A stretch of 64,000 nt of DNA. Origin: Photobacterium swingsii (GTDB lineage Bacteria; Pseudomonadota; Gammaproteobacteria; Enterobacterales; Vibrionaceae). The notes under the pieces were generated by a model that made no database searches, was not told the origin of the DNA, and was given only the letters and a program-made list of their open reading frames with translations. The position numbers were made by a program, and so were the translations under genes. The stretch spans positions 2,852,001 to 2,916,000 of the forward strand of contig NZ_AP024852.1 of assembly GCF_024346715.1 (NCBI RefSeq), written 5' to 3'. Positions 49,907 through 58,523 of this stretch are shown here, in pieces. Numbering within the stretch: the first letter of the stretch is position 1; every line of letters begins with the position of its first letter.

Positions 49907-50262
49907 TCAATCTTCCTTGTATCGCACTTTTTATAATTATCGAGACGAGAGAGCTTGCTGCGCTACCCGCTCAGTATAGTCAGTGAATGATGATTCGGTT
50001 TTGATGATAGAAGATGTTTCATTGCAATAATGCTTTGCGCATCAAAGATCCCTCTCTTTAAGACAAAAGGATTAGCTATCTTTCGTTCAAATTGAGGTGT
50101 AGCGCGCAAAAAAGCATCAAGAAAAACATGATGTTTCATTGTTATGGAAGATAAGGAGGGAAAAACAGAAAGCCATCGATGGTAAAGACACAATCAGCCA
50201 CTAACAGTAGCTGATTTATGTTCTTTCATTTTCTAATCCAGTACCAATTAACGGTATCTGTA
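49907..50262. other. Intergenic region between dctP-like gene and bolA
   Basis: 356 bp. GATGTTTCATTG occurs twice (50013-50024 and 50130-50141). A weak hairpin AATCAGC / GCTGATT (50192-50216) may terminate bolA. A 76-codon minus-strand frame here has no ribosome site or recognisable sequence. Confidence 0.35.
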
Positions 50263-50571
50263 TTATTTGCCACCACCCTGACAAGCGGGTGAAAGAGGGG
50301 CGCCGTCCATCATGTTTTTCCACTCAAGATCGGTATAGGTATGCATAGCCAAAGCATGAATGTGATTCGCTAATTCATCAGCGAGTACGCTATTAACGGC
50401 ACGATGACGCGCAATCAAGCGTTTACCTTCAAATTCAGCACATACAATCACGACTTTGAAGTGACTTTCAGAACCTGCAGGTACATTGTGCATGTAGCTC
50501 TCATTCACTACATCAAGGTGTGTAGGTGAAAATGCGTGTTCTAGTTTTTCAATAATACGTTCTTGCAACAT
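50263..50571 (-). CDS. bolA: BolA family morphology/iron-sulfur regulator
   Basis: 102 aa from ATG at 50571 ([14 protein letters not shown]), with GGTGA 5 nt upstream; a GTG three codons earlier is possible. Core [21 protein letters not shown] and [27 protein letters not shown] are typical. BolA works with monothiol glutaredoxin and affects morphology and stress responses. As in E. coli it is close to yajG and ampG. Confidence 0.93.
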   Translation of the reverse strand: MLQERIIEKLEHAFSPTHLDVVNESYMHNVPAGSESHFKVVIVCAEFEGKRLIARHRAVNSVLADELANHIHALAMHTYTDLEWKNMMDGAPLSPACQGGGK

Positions 50572-50675
50572 GTCAATCACCGAAAGGGGCTACGAGCTGA
50601 AAAATCTATGTGACGCATCCCGAAGGTTTTGCGACAATAGTAGTAATTCGTAAACATACCTGAAAGTTATCCGTA

Positions 50676-51800
50676 ATGAAACCAGCGCTAACTCTGCTTG
50701 ATCGTACCTTGCACCTTGCCCGCTATCCGCAACGTAAAAACGAAACCCTGCAAGCATGGGATGCCGCAGATGAATATCTGATCAACCACTCCCACGACAT
50801 GGTGCTTGATCCTCAGCGACCGATCTTAATATTCAATGATAGTTTCGGGGCTTTAAGTTGTTGGTTCGCAGAAAAAGGCCCAGTGACTAGCGTCAGTGAT
50901 TCTTACATTGCTCAACAAGGTTGTCGCCAAAACTTAGCGGCAAATGCATTACCTGACGTTACACAGTTCGATTGCTTAGCAGAATTACCTGCCAACCCGC
51001 AGTTAGTGCTGATTAAGCTTCCTAAAAACAATCGTCTTCTTACTTGGCAGCTTCAGCAGTTGTGCCACCTAGTCCCTGATGATTGCATCATCATAGGTGC
51101 AGGGAAAGCGAAAGAAATCCATACCTCCACCTTAAAACTGTGTGAAAAGTATCTGGGTGAAACTAAAACATCACTTGCGGTTAAAAAAGCACGTTTGGTC
51201 TTTATTAAGGCAGATAAAACACTCGCTAAACCTATGCCAGCACCCAAAACATGGGATGTCCCTGAGCATGGCCTCACATTGACCAACCACGCTAATGTCT
51301 TTTCAGGTGAAAGCTTGGATATCGGCGGACGTTTCCTACTCGAACATATCCCGCAAAACCCAAGCCTTAACAATATTATCGACCTAGGTTGTGGCAATGG
51401 TGTGATCAGTCTAAAAGCGGCACAACTAAACCCGCAGGCAAAAATAACCAGCGTCGATGAAAGTTACATGGCGGTGGCATCTTGCCAAGAAAATGCAAAG
51501 TTAAACCTTGATAACCCAGAACAAATTCATGCTATCGTCAACAACTGTTTAGACGGTTTGGAAGCTGACTGGGCAGATCTGGTGTTGTGTAACCCACCTT
51601 TCCATCAGCAAAACGCTATCACAGACCATATTGCTTGGCAGATGTTCTGTGACGCACAGCAAGTTCTTCGCCCTCGTGGACAGTTAATCGTCATTGGTAA
51701 CCGTCAACTGGGATACGATGAAAAAATGAAACGCATATTTGGCAACGTTAAAAAGATTGCGCAAAATAGCAAATTTATAATTTACCTATCTGGCAAATAA
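50676..51800 (+). CDS. rlmG: 23S rRNA (guanine-1835-N2)-methyltransferase RlmG
   Basis: 374 aa. An N-terminal degenerate methyltransferase-like domain precedes the catalytic one, which has the SAM motif IDLGCGNGVISLKAAQ and the N2-guanine motif NPPFHQQ. Methylates G1835 of 23S rRNA. Diverges from bolA by about 100 bp. Confidence 0.93.
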   Translation: MKPALTLLDRTLHLARYPQRKNETLQAWDAADEYLINHSHDMVLDPQRPILIFNDSFGALSCWFAEKGPVTSVSDSYIAQQGCRQNLAANALPDVTQFDCLAELPANPQLVLIKLPKNNRLLTWQLQQLCHLVPDDCIIIGAGKAKEIHTSTLKLCEKYLGETKTSLAVKKARLVFIKADKTLAKPMPAPKTWDVPEHGLTLTNHANVFSGESLDIGGRFLLEHIPQNPSLNNIIDLGCGNGVISLKAAQLNPQAKITSVDESYMAVASCQENAKLNLDNPEQIHAIVNNCLDGLEADWADLVLCNPPFHQQNAITDHIAWQMFCDAQQVLRPRGQLIVIGNRQLGYDEKMKRIFGNVKKIAQNSKFIIYLSGK

Positions 51801-51903
51801 CCAGAACAACAATCATTTATGATTTGCCTACGTACTTATGTGTCTCTGTATCTCTCAGTACCAAGGTGTCATGGCAGTCGATACTTCAGCTAAGGATAAG
51901 AAA

Positions 51904-52473
51904 ATGAAGAAGTTTTTATTAGTGGCATCTGTTCTTGCGCTATCAGCATGTTCCGCACCACAAGCACCGCAACTTACACTGGCACCTACGCCTGTCATTG
52001 CGACTCAGGCAAGTGTTAATGGCACGCACGTCAACCTAACTAGCCAAGACTTGCGTCCAGCTCAATTTATTGCCGTGGTTGATACGGGTCGCCAAAATGT
52101 GGAACCGATCCACGCTTCTCAAAACCTACGTGTCACTCTAGAAGATGCGCTTGCTCGTCAGCTCACAGCGCAAGGCTATAAACTTGATAAAAACAGTAAA
52201 GGTACGCTGCGCCTTGATATTCTAGAAGCCATGGTAAACGTTAAACACAGCGTAATGAGCCACGAATTAAGCACCAAGCTACAACTACAATTAGTGGTAG
52301 ATTCGCCTAAAGGTAAATTCGTAAAACGTTACGCAGGCAAATCAGATAAAACAGGTGCAATGAGCGCATCGACAGAAGACATGGAACTAGCACTGAACAA
52401 CCTAATGACTGCTGTGCTTAACGATATTTATGCCGATGCTGAACTAAATAATTACATGCAGGAAAACCTATAA
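51904..52473 (+). CDS. yajG: YajG-family lipoprotein
   Basis: 189 aa from ATG at 51904 (MKKFLLVASVLALSACSAP), with AAGGATA upstream; an upstream in-frame ATG would spoil the lipobox. Cys at about 16. YajG family by the TGRQNVEPIHASQNLRVTLE region and C-terminal NNYMQENL-type end. Outer-membrane lipoprotein of uncertain role, regularly linked to ampG. Overlaps ppiA by 1 nt (TAATG). Confidence 0.85.
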   Translation: MKKFLLVASVLALSACSAPQAPQLTLAPTPVIATQASVNGTHVNLTSQDLRPAQFIAVVDTGRQNVEPIHASQNLRVTLEDALARQLTAQGYKLDKNSKGTLRLDILEAMVNVKHSVMSHELSTKLQLQLVVDSPKGKFVKRYAGKSDKTGAMSASTEDMELALNNLMTAVLNDIYADAELNNYMQENL

Positions 52474-53039
52474 TGCGCAAGTTTTTTGCGGCCTTAACCA
52501 TTATGGCTTCGGCTACAGTCTCTTTGTCCATACACGCAGCAACACAAGTCGAAGTAAGCACTAACCTTGGTGATTTTACGATTCAACTTGATGAGCAAAA
52601 AGCACCAGTAAGTAGCAAAAACTTCCTACGCTACGTTGAAGACGGTAGCTATGAAGGTACTATTTTCCACCGTGTCATCCCTGGGTTTATGGCACAAGGA
52701 GGCGGTTTTGATGAAGATTTAACTCGTCGCCCATCGTACGAGCCTATCAAGAATGAGGCAACCAATGGCCTCAAGAATGATCGAGCGACTGTCGCGATGG
52801 CACGTACCCAAGATCCAAATTCTGCCACACGCCAGTTTTACATTAATTACCAAAATAACGGCTTCTTGAATGCCAATGGTAATCAAGCTGGCTATGCCGT
52901 ATTCGGTAAAGTTGTGAAGGGCTTCGCAGTAATTGAAAAAATGGCCACAATTCCTACCACGACTATCCGTTCGATGGGTATGAAAGATGTGCCGCAACAA
53001 CCTATAGTTATTAAGACAATTAAAACTATTAATAACTAA
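52473..53039 (+). CDS. ppiA: Periplasmic peptidyl-prolyl isomerase (cyclophilin)
   Basis: 188 aa with a signal peptide to about residue 22 (SLSIHAA). Cyclophilin active-site segment IFHRVIPGFMAQGGGF and QFYINYQNN present. Catalyses proline isomerisation in folding of exported proteins. Translationally coupled to yajG. Confidence 0.92.
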   Translation: MRKFFAALTIMASATVSLSIHAATQVEVSTNLGDFTIQLDEQKAPVSSKNFLRYVEDGSYEGTIFHRVIPGFMAQGGGFDEDLTRRPSYEPIKNEATNGLKNDRATVAMARTQDPNSATRQFYINYQNNGFLNANGNQAGYAVFGKVVKGFAVIEKMATIPTTTIRSMGMKDVPQQPIVIKTIKTINN

Positions 53040-53046
53040 GTGACGA

Positions 53047-53076
53047 TCACCAGAGTGTGATCCGACACTCTGGTGA
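53047..53076 (+). promoter_or_regulatory. 12-bp hairpin covering the ribosome site of the next gene
   Basis: Perfect arms TCACCAGAGTGT / ACACTCTGGTGA, 6-nt loop. The 3' arm contains GGTGA, the likely Shine-Dalgarno of the ATG at 53081. No T-tract follows (CTTTATG), so it looks more like a translational control element than a terminator. Confidence 0.6.
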
Positions 53077-53080
53077 CTTT

Positions 53081-53452
53081 ATGCTTACATTAATTTCTGA
53101 TAACAGCCTTTCGCACGACGCCATTACCCAAGCCGTGCATACTCATGTGGAAGAGTTTGCCCCTGCCCTTGCGCTTACCACATTAAACACCATCCATGGC
53201 CGAACCTGCTTCTCTTCGCTAGAAGCAATATGCACCGAACACCTACATGAGTGGTGGGGACTTGCAATTACAACCGGGCAACCTGATAACCGCTACGAAT
53301 CAACCTATTGGTATTTACTCCATCTACTCGAAGCCATCGAAGAACATCAACTTTTAGGAAATATGTTTGTCCAACACAAGGTAATCAGTTGCGCAAACTA
53401 TCTACTAGGACTAGGCCCTGCCCCCGAAAACACGCATGGAGCTAGGCCATAG
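53081..53452 (+). CDS. Conserved-looking hypothetical protein
   Basis: 123 aa from ATG at 53081 (MLTLISDNSLSHDAITQAV), 4 nt after a hairpin that contains its ribosome site. Predicted helical, rich in His and Glu (THVEEFAPALALTTLN; YWYLLHLLEAIEEHQLLGN), no signal peptide or membrane helix. No family recognised. An in-frame GTG at 53057 lies inside the hairpin loop and is less likely. Sits between ppiA and ampG on the same strand. Confidence 0.6.
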   Translation: MLTLISDNSLSHDAITQAVHTHVEEFAPALALTTLNTIHGRTCFSSLEAICTEHLHEWWGLAITTGQPDNRYESTYWYLLHLLEAIEEHQLLGNMFVQHKVISCANYLLGLGPAPENTHGARP

Positions 53453-53615
53453 CATCATTTAACGCAAAAATAACCGTTACATCCTTGCTTTACTGCCTTA
53501 ATTCACAATAGATTACCTCTATAACACTAGATTGACTGCACTAGTGTTCAAAGCAAACACGCTGATCATTCATTGGACTCGATTGGCAGAGAATCTATTC
53601 GTCATTGAGGTAACC

Positions 53616-54989
53616 ATGGATCAATCGTTAGAAAACAGTGCAAAACTAGGGTGGCGAGTATACCTAGAGCGTAAAGTGCTGATCATGCTGGCGCTGGGGT
53701 TCTCGTCTGGCCTCCCTATTTTGCTTGTTTTCGGAACGCTATCGTTTTGGCTACGCGAAGCCGAAGTTAGCCGCACCGACATTGGCTTCTTTAGCTGGGT
53801 GGCATTAGCCTATGGTTTCAAGTGGATCTGGTCTCCCTTGATCGACCGCTTCCCTATCCCTTTATTTTCACACCTATTGGGCCGCCGTCGAGGTTGGATG
53901 GTTTTCTCACAGTTGCTTATCATTGCCTCATTGTGTGGCATGGCAATCAGTAACCCACAGGTGGATCTGATTCAGTTAGCCATTTTTGCTGTCATCGTGG
54001 CTTTTGCTTCCGCTTCGCAAGACATTGTTATCGATGCTTATCGTATTGAGTTAGCAACAGAGCGCTTGCAAGCCGCGTTAGCTGCAGCCTATATGACAGG
54101 CTATCGTTTAGCCATGATCATGGCAGGTGCTGGTGCATTAGCCTTTGCTGCTTGGTTTGGCTCTGACACCTTATACGATGTCACAGGCTGGAAAATGGCC
54201 TACTTCATTATGGCTGGCTTTATGCTAGTGGGCTTAATCACAGCCCTTTGTATTAAAGAACCAACCATAGATTCAAGCCAAATCGACAATATTGAAAAAG
54301 AATTCCGCTTATCTTTACTCGATAAAGGGATGAATCCAGTCACTGCAAAAGGCGTTGCTTGGTTCTATACAGCTGCCATTATGCCATTCAAGGACTTTTT
54401 CTCGCGCTATGGTCGTCACGCCTTATTAATTTTAGTATTGATTGGTTGCTACCGTATTTCTGATGTCGTAATGGGAGTCATGGCCAATGCATTTTACGTT
54501 GATATGGGCTTTACCAAAACTCAAGTGGCTTCCGTATCTAAAATATACGGCGTTATTATGACATTAGCGGGTGCTGGACTTGGCGGGATCATGGTAAGTA
54601 AATACGGTACCATGCGTATTTTAGCTTTAGGTGCAGTGCTTTCTGCATGTACCAACTTGCTCTTTGTTGCTTTCACTTATATGGGAAACAGCATACCTAT
54701 GCTCACTGCCGTTATCTCACTCGATAACCTGAGTGCGGGTATCGCAACAGCAGCTTTCATTACCTATATGTCGAGCCTGACTAACGTCGCTTTTTCAGCG
54801 ACGCAATATGCGCTATTTAGCTCGATCATGTTGCTCTTTCCTAAGTTTATAGCCGGATTTTCTGGTGTATACGTTGATAACTTCGGCTATAACACCTTTT
54901 TCTTTACTACAGCTTTAATTGGTTTACCTGTACTTGTGCTTATTTATTTAGTGAATAATGGGCAAAATAGCGCACATCACTGCAATTAA
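53616..54989 (+). CDS. ampG: AmpG muropeptide permease
   Basis: 457 aa from ATG at 53616 (MDQSLENSAKLGWRVYL), supported by GAGGTA 6 nt upstream. MFS protein with 12-14 helices; AmpG features include GFSSGLPILLVFGTLSFWL, YGFKWIWSPLIDRF and SASQDIVIDAYRIE. Imports anhydro-muropeptides for cell-wall recycling; in many species this controls AmpC induction. Confidence 0.93.
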   Translation: MDQSLENSAKLGWRVYLERKVLIMLALGFSSGLPILLVFGTLSFWLREAEVSRTDIGFFSWVALAYGFKWIWSPLIDRFPIPLFSHLLGRRRGWMVFSQLLIIASLCGMAISNPQVDLIQLAIFAVIVAFASASQDIVIDAYRIELATERLQAALAAAYMTGYRLAMIMAGAGALAFAAWFGSDTLYDVTGWKMAYFIMAGFMLVGLITALCIKEPTIDSSQIDNIEKEFRLSLLDKGMNPVTAKGVAWFYTAAIMPFKDFFSRYGRHALLILVLIGCYRISDVVMGVMANAFYVDMGFTKTQVASVSKIYGVIMTLAGAGLGGIMVSKYGTMRILALGAVLSACTNLLFVAFTYMGNSIPMLTAVISLDNLSAGIATAAFITYMSSLTNVAFSATQYALFSSIMLLFPKFIAGFSGVYVDNFGYNTFFFTTALIGLPVLVLIYLVNNGQNSAHHCN

Positions 54990-55088
54990 ATGCCACCAAA
55001 TACGGACGTTAATGACTGATTAGTTGGACCATGCACAATTGCACTTTTTTGCCTGCACACCAGCTCTAGCAATAGATTAATAAAAATA

Positions 55089-55121
55089 GACATCAACAAG
55101 GTGCTCATTCTTGTTGATGTC
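55089..55121. terminator. Inverted repeat downstream of ampG
   Basis: Perfect 12-bp arms GACATCAACAAG / CTTGTTGATGTC with a 9-nt loop, 100 bp after the ampG stop. The T-tract is weak on the plus strand (AAACCTTTT) and better on the minus (TATTTTTATT). Likely transcription end of ampG. Confidence 0.5.
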
Positions 55122-55266
55122 AAACCTTTTGGGCGTTTATGCCGCTAAACCTACCGCTAAAATCGTGCAATTAATCACCATAAAACACATCGACCTCATA
55201 CTATTTTCAAAAAGTTCAAATTATTTTCCCGAATGGCTCACAAAAAAACGTCAAATGTAACCGATT

Positions 55267-55288
55267 ACAGTGGATCCAGATCACATTT
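55267..55288. promoter_or_regulatory. CRP-like site upstream of the OmpK gene
   Basis: GTGGATCCAGATCACA against TGTGATCTAGATCACA: right half perfect, 12 of 16 matched. About 130-150 bp before the ompK ATG. tsx-type genes are CRP-activated in E. coli, which fits. Confidence 0.5.
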
Positions 55289-55416
55289 AGCAAAGGTTTG
55301 CGCAATCGTTACATTCACAATGGTGACATAAACCCATAAAATGCTCGCCATCAAATCGGGCAGCCCTTTTAAACCAGCCTGAAATAACGACGACATAATC
55401 AACGAGAGTTTGAACA

Positions 55417-56184
55417 ATGCGTAAATCACTACTAGCTCTAACTGCACTAGCAGCAACTGCAGCACTTCCAGCACAAGCTGAATACCACTACGGTTTTGCG
55501 AATGTTTACGGTGACTACCTAAACTGGGAACAAGGCGCAGAAGAAGTTAACCGTCCAGCACACTACACTATTGGTGCAGAAGGCGGTGCAGGTTTTGATT
55601 GGGGTGAAATCTACGGTTTCTACGAGTACGAAAAGCTAAATATGGCTTCTACTGACCGTAGCCAAGCAGCTAAATTCTCTATGCACTACAAAATCGTTGG
55701 TGACTTCACGGCTTACGCACAAGTTTACAACATCATCGATAACAAATTCAGCAGCGAACAAAACCGCGTATTCGGTTTTGGTTACACTGGTCTAACTGGC
55801 GACAACTTCTGGTTCAAACCTTTCGCTGGTATGCACGATGTATCTGCTGGTGATTACACTGAAACAGATAAAGATGGCAAAGTTACTACTCGTATCGATG
55901 CTAACGGTTTCAACGGTTACATGGTTGGTTGGAACGCAGGCTTCAAATTTGACGTAGCTGGTGTACCTCTAATGGTAACTAACTGGCACGAAACTGAGCT
56001 TGCTCGTAACGAAGGTTACGCTGCTTCTCAACACGGTAAAACGGGCCACAATGGTGCGGTAGGCCTATGGTTTGATATCACAGACACTTTCTACACTGGT
56101 GTTCAATACCGTTACTTCTACAACAAGCTAGGCTACGAAGGTTACGGTGATGCGATGATCTGGCGTATCGGTATGCACCTGTAA
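55417..56184 (+). CDS. ompK: OmpK-like outer-membrane channel (Tsx family)
   Basis: 255 aa with a signal peptide ending at PAQA (about residue 21). Nucleoside-specific channel-forming family: YHYGFANVYGDYLNWEQ, FKPFAGMHDVSAGDY, GYMVGWNAGFKFDV, and the C-terminal WRIGMHL. OmpK is the phage KVP40 receptor in Vibrio; the family forms monomeric barrels for nucleosides. Monocistronic, with a strong terminator. Confidence 0.9.
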   Translation: MRKSLLALTALAATAALPAQAEYHYGFANVYGDYLNWEQGAEEVNRPAHYTIGAEGGAGFDWGEIYGFYEYEKLNMASTDRSQAAKFSMHYKIVGDFTAYAQVYNIIDNKFSSEQNRVFGFGYTGLTGDNFWFKPFAGMHDVSAGDYTETDKDGKVTTRIDANGFNGYMVGWNAGFKFDVAGVPLMVTNWHETELARNEGYAASQHGKTGHNGAVGLWFDITDTFYTGVQYRYFYNKLGYEGYGDAMIWRIGMHL

Positions 56185-56203
56185 TAGCTTAAATTACAGT
56201 TTC

Positions 56204-56230
56204 AAAAAAGGCGCCTAGAGCGCCTTTTTT
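56204..56230 (+). terminator. Terminator of ompK
   Basis: AAAAAAGGCGC / GCGCCTTTTTT stem with a 5-nt loop. Confidence 0.92.
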
Positions 56231-56689
56231 ATTGCCTAAAATTCAGTAATGATTGTACTCATCGACTTCCCCCCGTTCAGCAATAACATTCCCCCTATTA
56301 CCAAACAGGCCTCTCAACGATCTCATCGACACACTCTGCGATCTCCAGCAACGAATTACCCTCTGCGAACCATAATCCTACACACCTTTATACCCAGCTA
56401 AATAAGTTGCCATTCAGGTGCTTGCATAATAAAAATAATAAACGGTAAATGGACTAACGCCCCTCTCGGAAGCGTTAATCAATCCGTAGCTAAGCTAGGT
56501 TGATTGTTGTTAACCCATGCCATACAAAACTTTTTTGTCGAACTGAAGTGTAGGCTTATTAATGATTAAGCCCGTATGATCAATGGCATAGCTATTTTAG
56601 TCTTATTGCGATCTAACTACATATAATCCCTAACAAAGTCGGTATCGCTGTCACCAGCAATTAGAAAAATACACAGTGTTTAGTCAAAC
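56231..56689. other. Intergenic region, 459 bp
   Basis: Lies between two convergent terminators, so probably little transcribed. No gene, RNA or notable repeat recognised. Confidence 0.5.
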
Positions 56690-56717
56690 AAAAAAACGCA
56701 GCTAAAAAGCTGCGTTT
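56690..56717 (-). terminator. Terminator of azlC-azlD copy 1
   Basis: AACGCAGCT / AGCTGCGTT stem, AAAA loop, T7 on the minus strand. The core ACGCAGC / GCTGCGT recurs in the terminator of copy 2 (62310-62343). Confidence 0.88.
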
Positions 56718-56764
56718 AAAAAGGGGGGGAATTTAACCGAGGAAAACAATATGAATATTTGGGT

Positions 56765-57088
56765 TTAACCTAGTAGGCTTTGAAATAGTAATAATGATCC
56801 CATACCACTTAATACTACCCATACCAGATCAAAACGTAAGCTCACAATAGTACACACGATAGCAGCTAATACACGTGGATTTTCAAGGCTGAAAACCATG
56901 TTTGAGCCCGCGCCTAAAATCTCAACCGCGATGATTGCAGGTAAAACAGTAACAGGCACAAAACGTAGCGTACGCTTCATACGCTCAGACATTTCAAATG
57001 AACCTGCCATACCAATCACTGAAAAGCGAATAGCAAAAGTGACTGCCGCCATACCTAAGGTGAAGATTAAAAATGTTGTCATGTCCAT
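56765..57088 (-). CDS. azlD: AzlD-type branched-chain amino-acid exporter subunit (copy 1)
   Basis: 107 aa with about four membrane helices (TFLIFTLGMAAVTFAIRFSV; FVPVTVLPAIIAVEILG). AzlD/YgaH family small subunit, paired with AzlC. 1 bp after the azlC stop. Differs from copy 2 (62364-62687) at a single residue, Ala15 against Val15. Confidence 0.9.
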   Translation of the reverse strand: MDMTTFLIFTLGMAAVTFAIRFSVIGMAGSFEMSERMKRTLRFVPVTVLPAIIAVEILGAGSNMVFSLENPRVLAAIVCTIVSLRFDLVWVVLSGMGSLLLFQSLLG

Positions 57089-57089
57089 G

Positions 57090-57824
57090 TTATGCGCCTT
57101 CTGCTTCAGTTACTTGGTTTTCTTCTTGATGTTTACGTTGCTCTTTTTCAGTTGCCAGATCCATTTGGTACCCCGCCAATACACCGATTGCGGCAGCAAT
57201 GACTAGACCCAAAGAGTGCGGTAAACCCGAAAGTAAAATACCTGAGATAGTGGCAACCACAGCAGCAACAATACATTCACGGCTTTTCACTTGTGGAATA
57301 ACAATCGCGATAAAGGCAGCGACCATCGCGAACTCTAACCCATAGTTAGCGATATCAGGGAAAGATGAACCAACCAAGGCACCCATTAAGTTAGCCAGTA
57401 CCCAATTCCCCCAAAACCCGAACATTGCCGCTAAGTAAAACCAATGACGGCCTTCTTTTTCTTTGCGGAACTCAGTAATGGTTGATGCATAGACTTCATC
57501 TGTTAGGCCGTATGACATCAGCATTCGAATATGCAGCGGGTACTCTTTCGCATGCTCAGATAGCGATGCGCTGTATAACACATGACGTAAATTAATGATG
57601 AAGGTAGTTAGCATAATAACCGCCATGCTTGCTCCTGATTGGAACAAGCCAAGTGCAACCATTTGCGCAGAACCTGCAAAAACAGTAAATGCCCACAGTG
57701 TACTCTGCATGATATCCATTCCCGCTTGGATACTGACAGCTCCGACGATGAATGAGAATGGGAATGCCCCAATGCACAAAGGCGCTATCGCTTTAAAACC
57801 AGCGCTCATTAATTGTTTTTTCAT
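57090..57824 (-). CDS. azlC: AzlC-type branched-chain amino-acid exporter subunit (copy 1)
   Basis: 244 aa, several membrane helices. AzlC/YgaZ family: GAFPFSFIVGAVSIQAGMD, FAGSAQMVALGLFQSGAS, FIINLRHVLYSASLSEH. AzlCD homologues export valine, leucine analogues or related amino acids. Charged C-terminal tail (EKEQRKHQEENQ) differs slightly from copy 2; about 8 differences in total. Divergent from ridA copy 1, with shared operator-like repeats between them. Confidence 0.9.
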   Translation of the reverse strand: MKKQLMSAGFKAIAPLCIGAFPFSFIVGAVSIQAGMDIMQSTLWAFTVFAGSAQMVALGLFQSGASMAVIMLTTFIINLRHVLYSASLSEHAKEYPLHIRMLMSYGLTDEVYASTITEFRKEKEGRHWFYLAAMFGFWGNWVLANLMGALVGSSFPDIANYGLEFAMVAAFIAIVIPQVKSRECIVAAVVATISGILLSGLPHSLGLVIAAAIGVLAGYQMDLATEKEQRKHQEENQVTEAEGA

Positions 57825-57862
57825 TGCTTCAACTCTTCAAAAGAAAACTTCAAAATTATTTG

Positions 57863-57881
57863 CAGATGCAAATATATTGGA
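57863..57881. promoter_or_regulatory. Operator-like element near azlC copy 1
   Basis: CAGATGCAAATATATTGGA. The first 16 bases are identical in the same place before azlC copy 2 (63463-63478). Half-site TGCAA as in the ridA-side operators. Confidence 0.5.
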
Positions 57882-58041
57882 GGCTGCAACTTTCAACAAG
57901 CGATTAATTACAGATAACTCAAAAGTGTTAACTAGATCAAACAAAACACAATAAACACTGATTTGTAAGGTAAAAAATCACACAACAAACGAGGATCGAC
58001 AAAAAGAACTGGGCATTTCCTGGAAATAATTAATTGCAAGA

Positions 58042-58080
58042 TGCAAATTATTTTGTATTATAGATGCAAATTAAATTGCA
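58042..58080. promoter_or_regulatory. Paired palindromic operators before ridA copy 1
   Basis: O1 TGCAAATTATTTTGTA (58042-58057) and O2 TGCAAATTAAATTGCA (58065-58080), both TGCAA-N6-TTGNA, 23 bp start to start. The bases between them (TTATAGA) could form the -10 of ridA. Same layout in copy 2. Confidence 0.6.
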
Positions 58081-58132
58081 ATGTAACTTTCCCTACTGCA
58101 CTGCATTCGTATTAATGACAAAGGCTAAAACA

Positions 58133-58513
58133 ATGAAAACTGTTGTAACTTCTGACAATGCTCCAGCTGCTATCGGTCCATACTCTCACGGCACGGCGTA
58201 CAACAACCTCATCTTCACTTCAGGTCAGTTACCAGTCGATGCAGCAACCAGCAAAGTTGCTGAAGGTGGCATTACGGCACAATCAATCCAATCACTTAAA
58301 AACTTGGTAAGCGTTGTTGAAGCAGGTGGTGGCGATGTGAATACCATCTTAAAAACAACATGTTACTTAGCAAACATTTCGGATTTCGCAGCATTTAACG
58401 AAGTATACAAAACCGTTTTTGAGACCGACTGCCCAGCACGTAGTTGTTTCGCAGTGAAAGATCTGCCGTTAGGCGTTCTGGTTGAAGTTGAAGCTATCGC
58501 GCACGCGAAATAA
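58133..58513 (+). CDS. ridA: RidA 2-iminobutanoate/2-iminopropanoate deaminase (copy 1)
   Basis: 126 aa from ATG at 58133 ([20 protein letters not shown]), AAAGG upstream; an earlier in-frame ATG at 58064 lies inside operator O2. YjgF/YER057c/UK114 fold with the catalytic Arg in [22 protein letters not shown] and the GPYSHG and FTSGQLPVD motifs. Hydrolyses reactive enamine/imine intermediates such as 2-aminoacrylate. 10 bp before cyuA, so they are co-transcribed. Confidence 0.93.
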   Translation: MKTVVTSDNAPAAIGPYSHGTAYNNLIFTSGQLPVDAATSKVAEGGITAQSIQSLKNLVSVVEAGGGDVNTILKTTCYLANISDFAAFNEVYKTVFETDCPARSCFAVKDLPLGVLVEVEAIAHAK

Positions 58514-58523
58514 GGGGGACATC

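Noticed and set aside
49963-50193. 76-codon minus-strand frame between the TRAP protein gene and bolA
   Set aside because: No ribosome site, no domain, unlikely composition.
58064-58132. Upstream in-frame ATG of ridA copy 1
   Set aside because: It falls within operator O2 and would add 23 residues absent from RidA and from copy 2.
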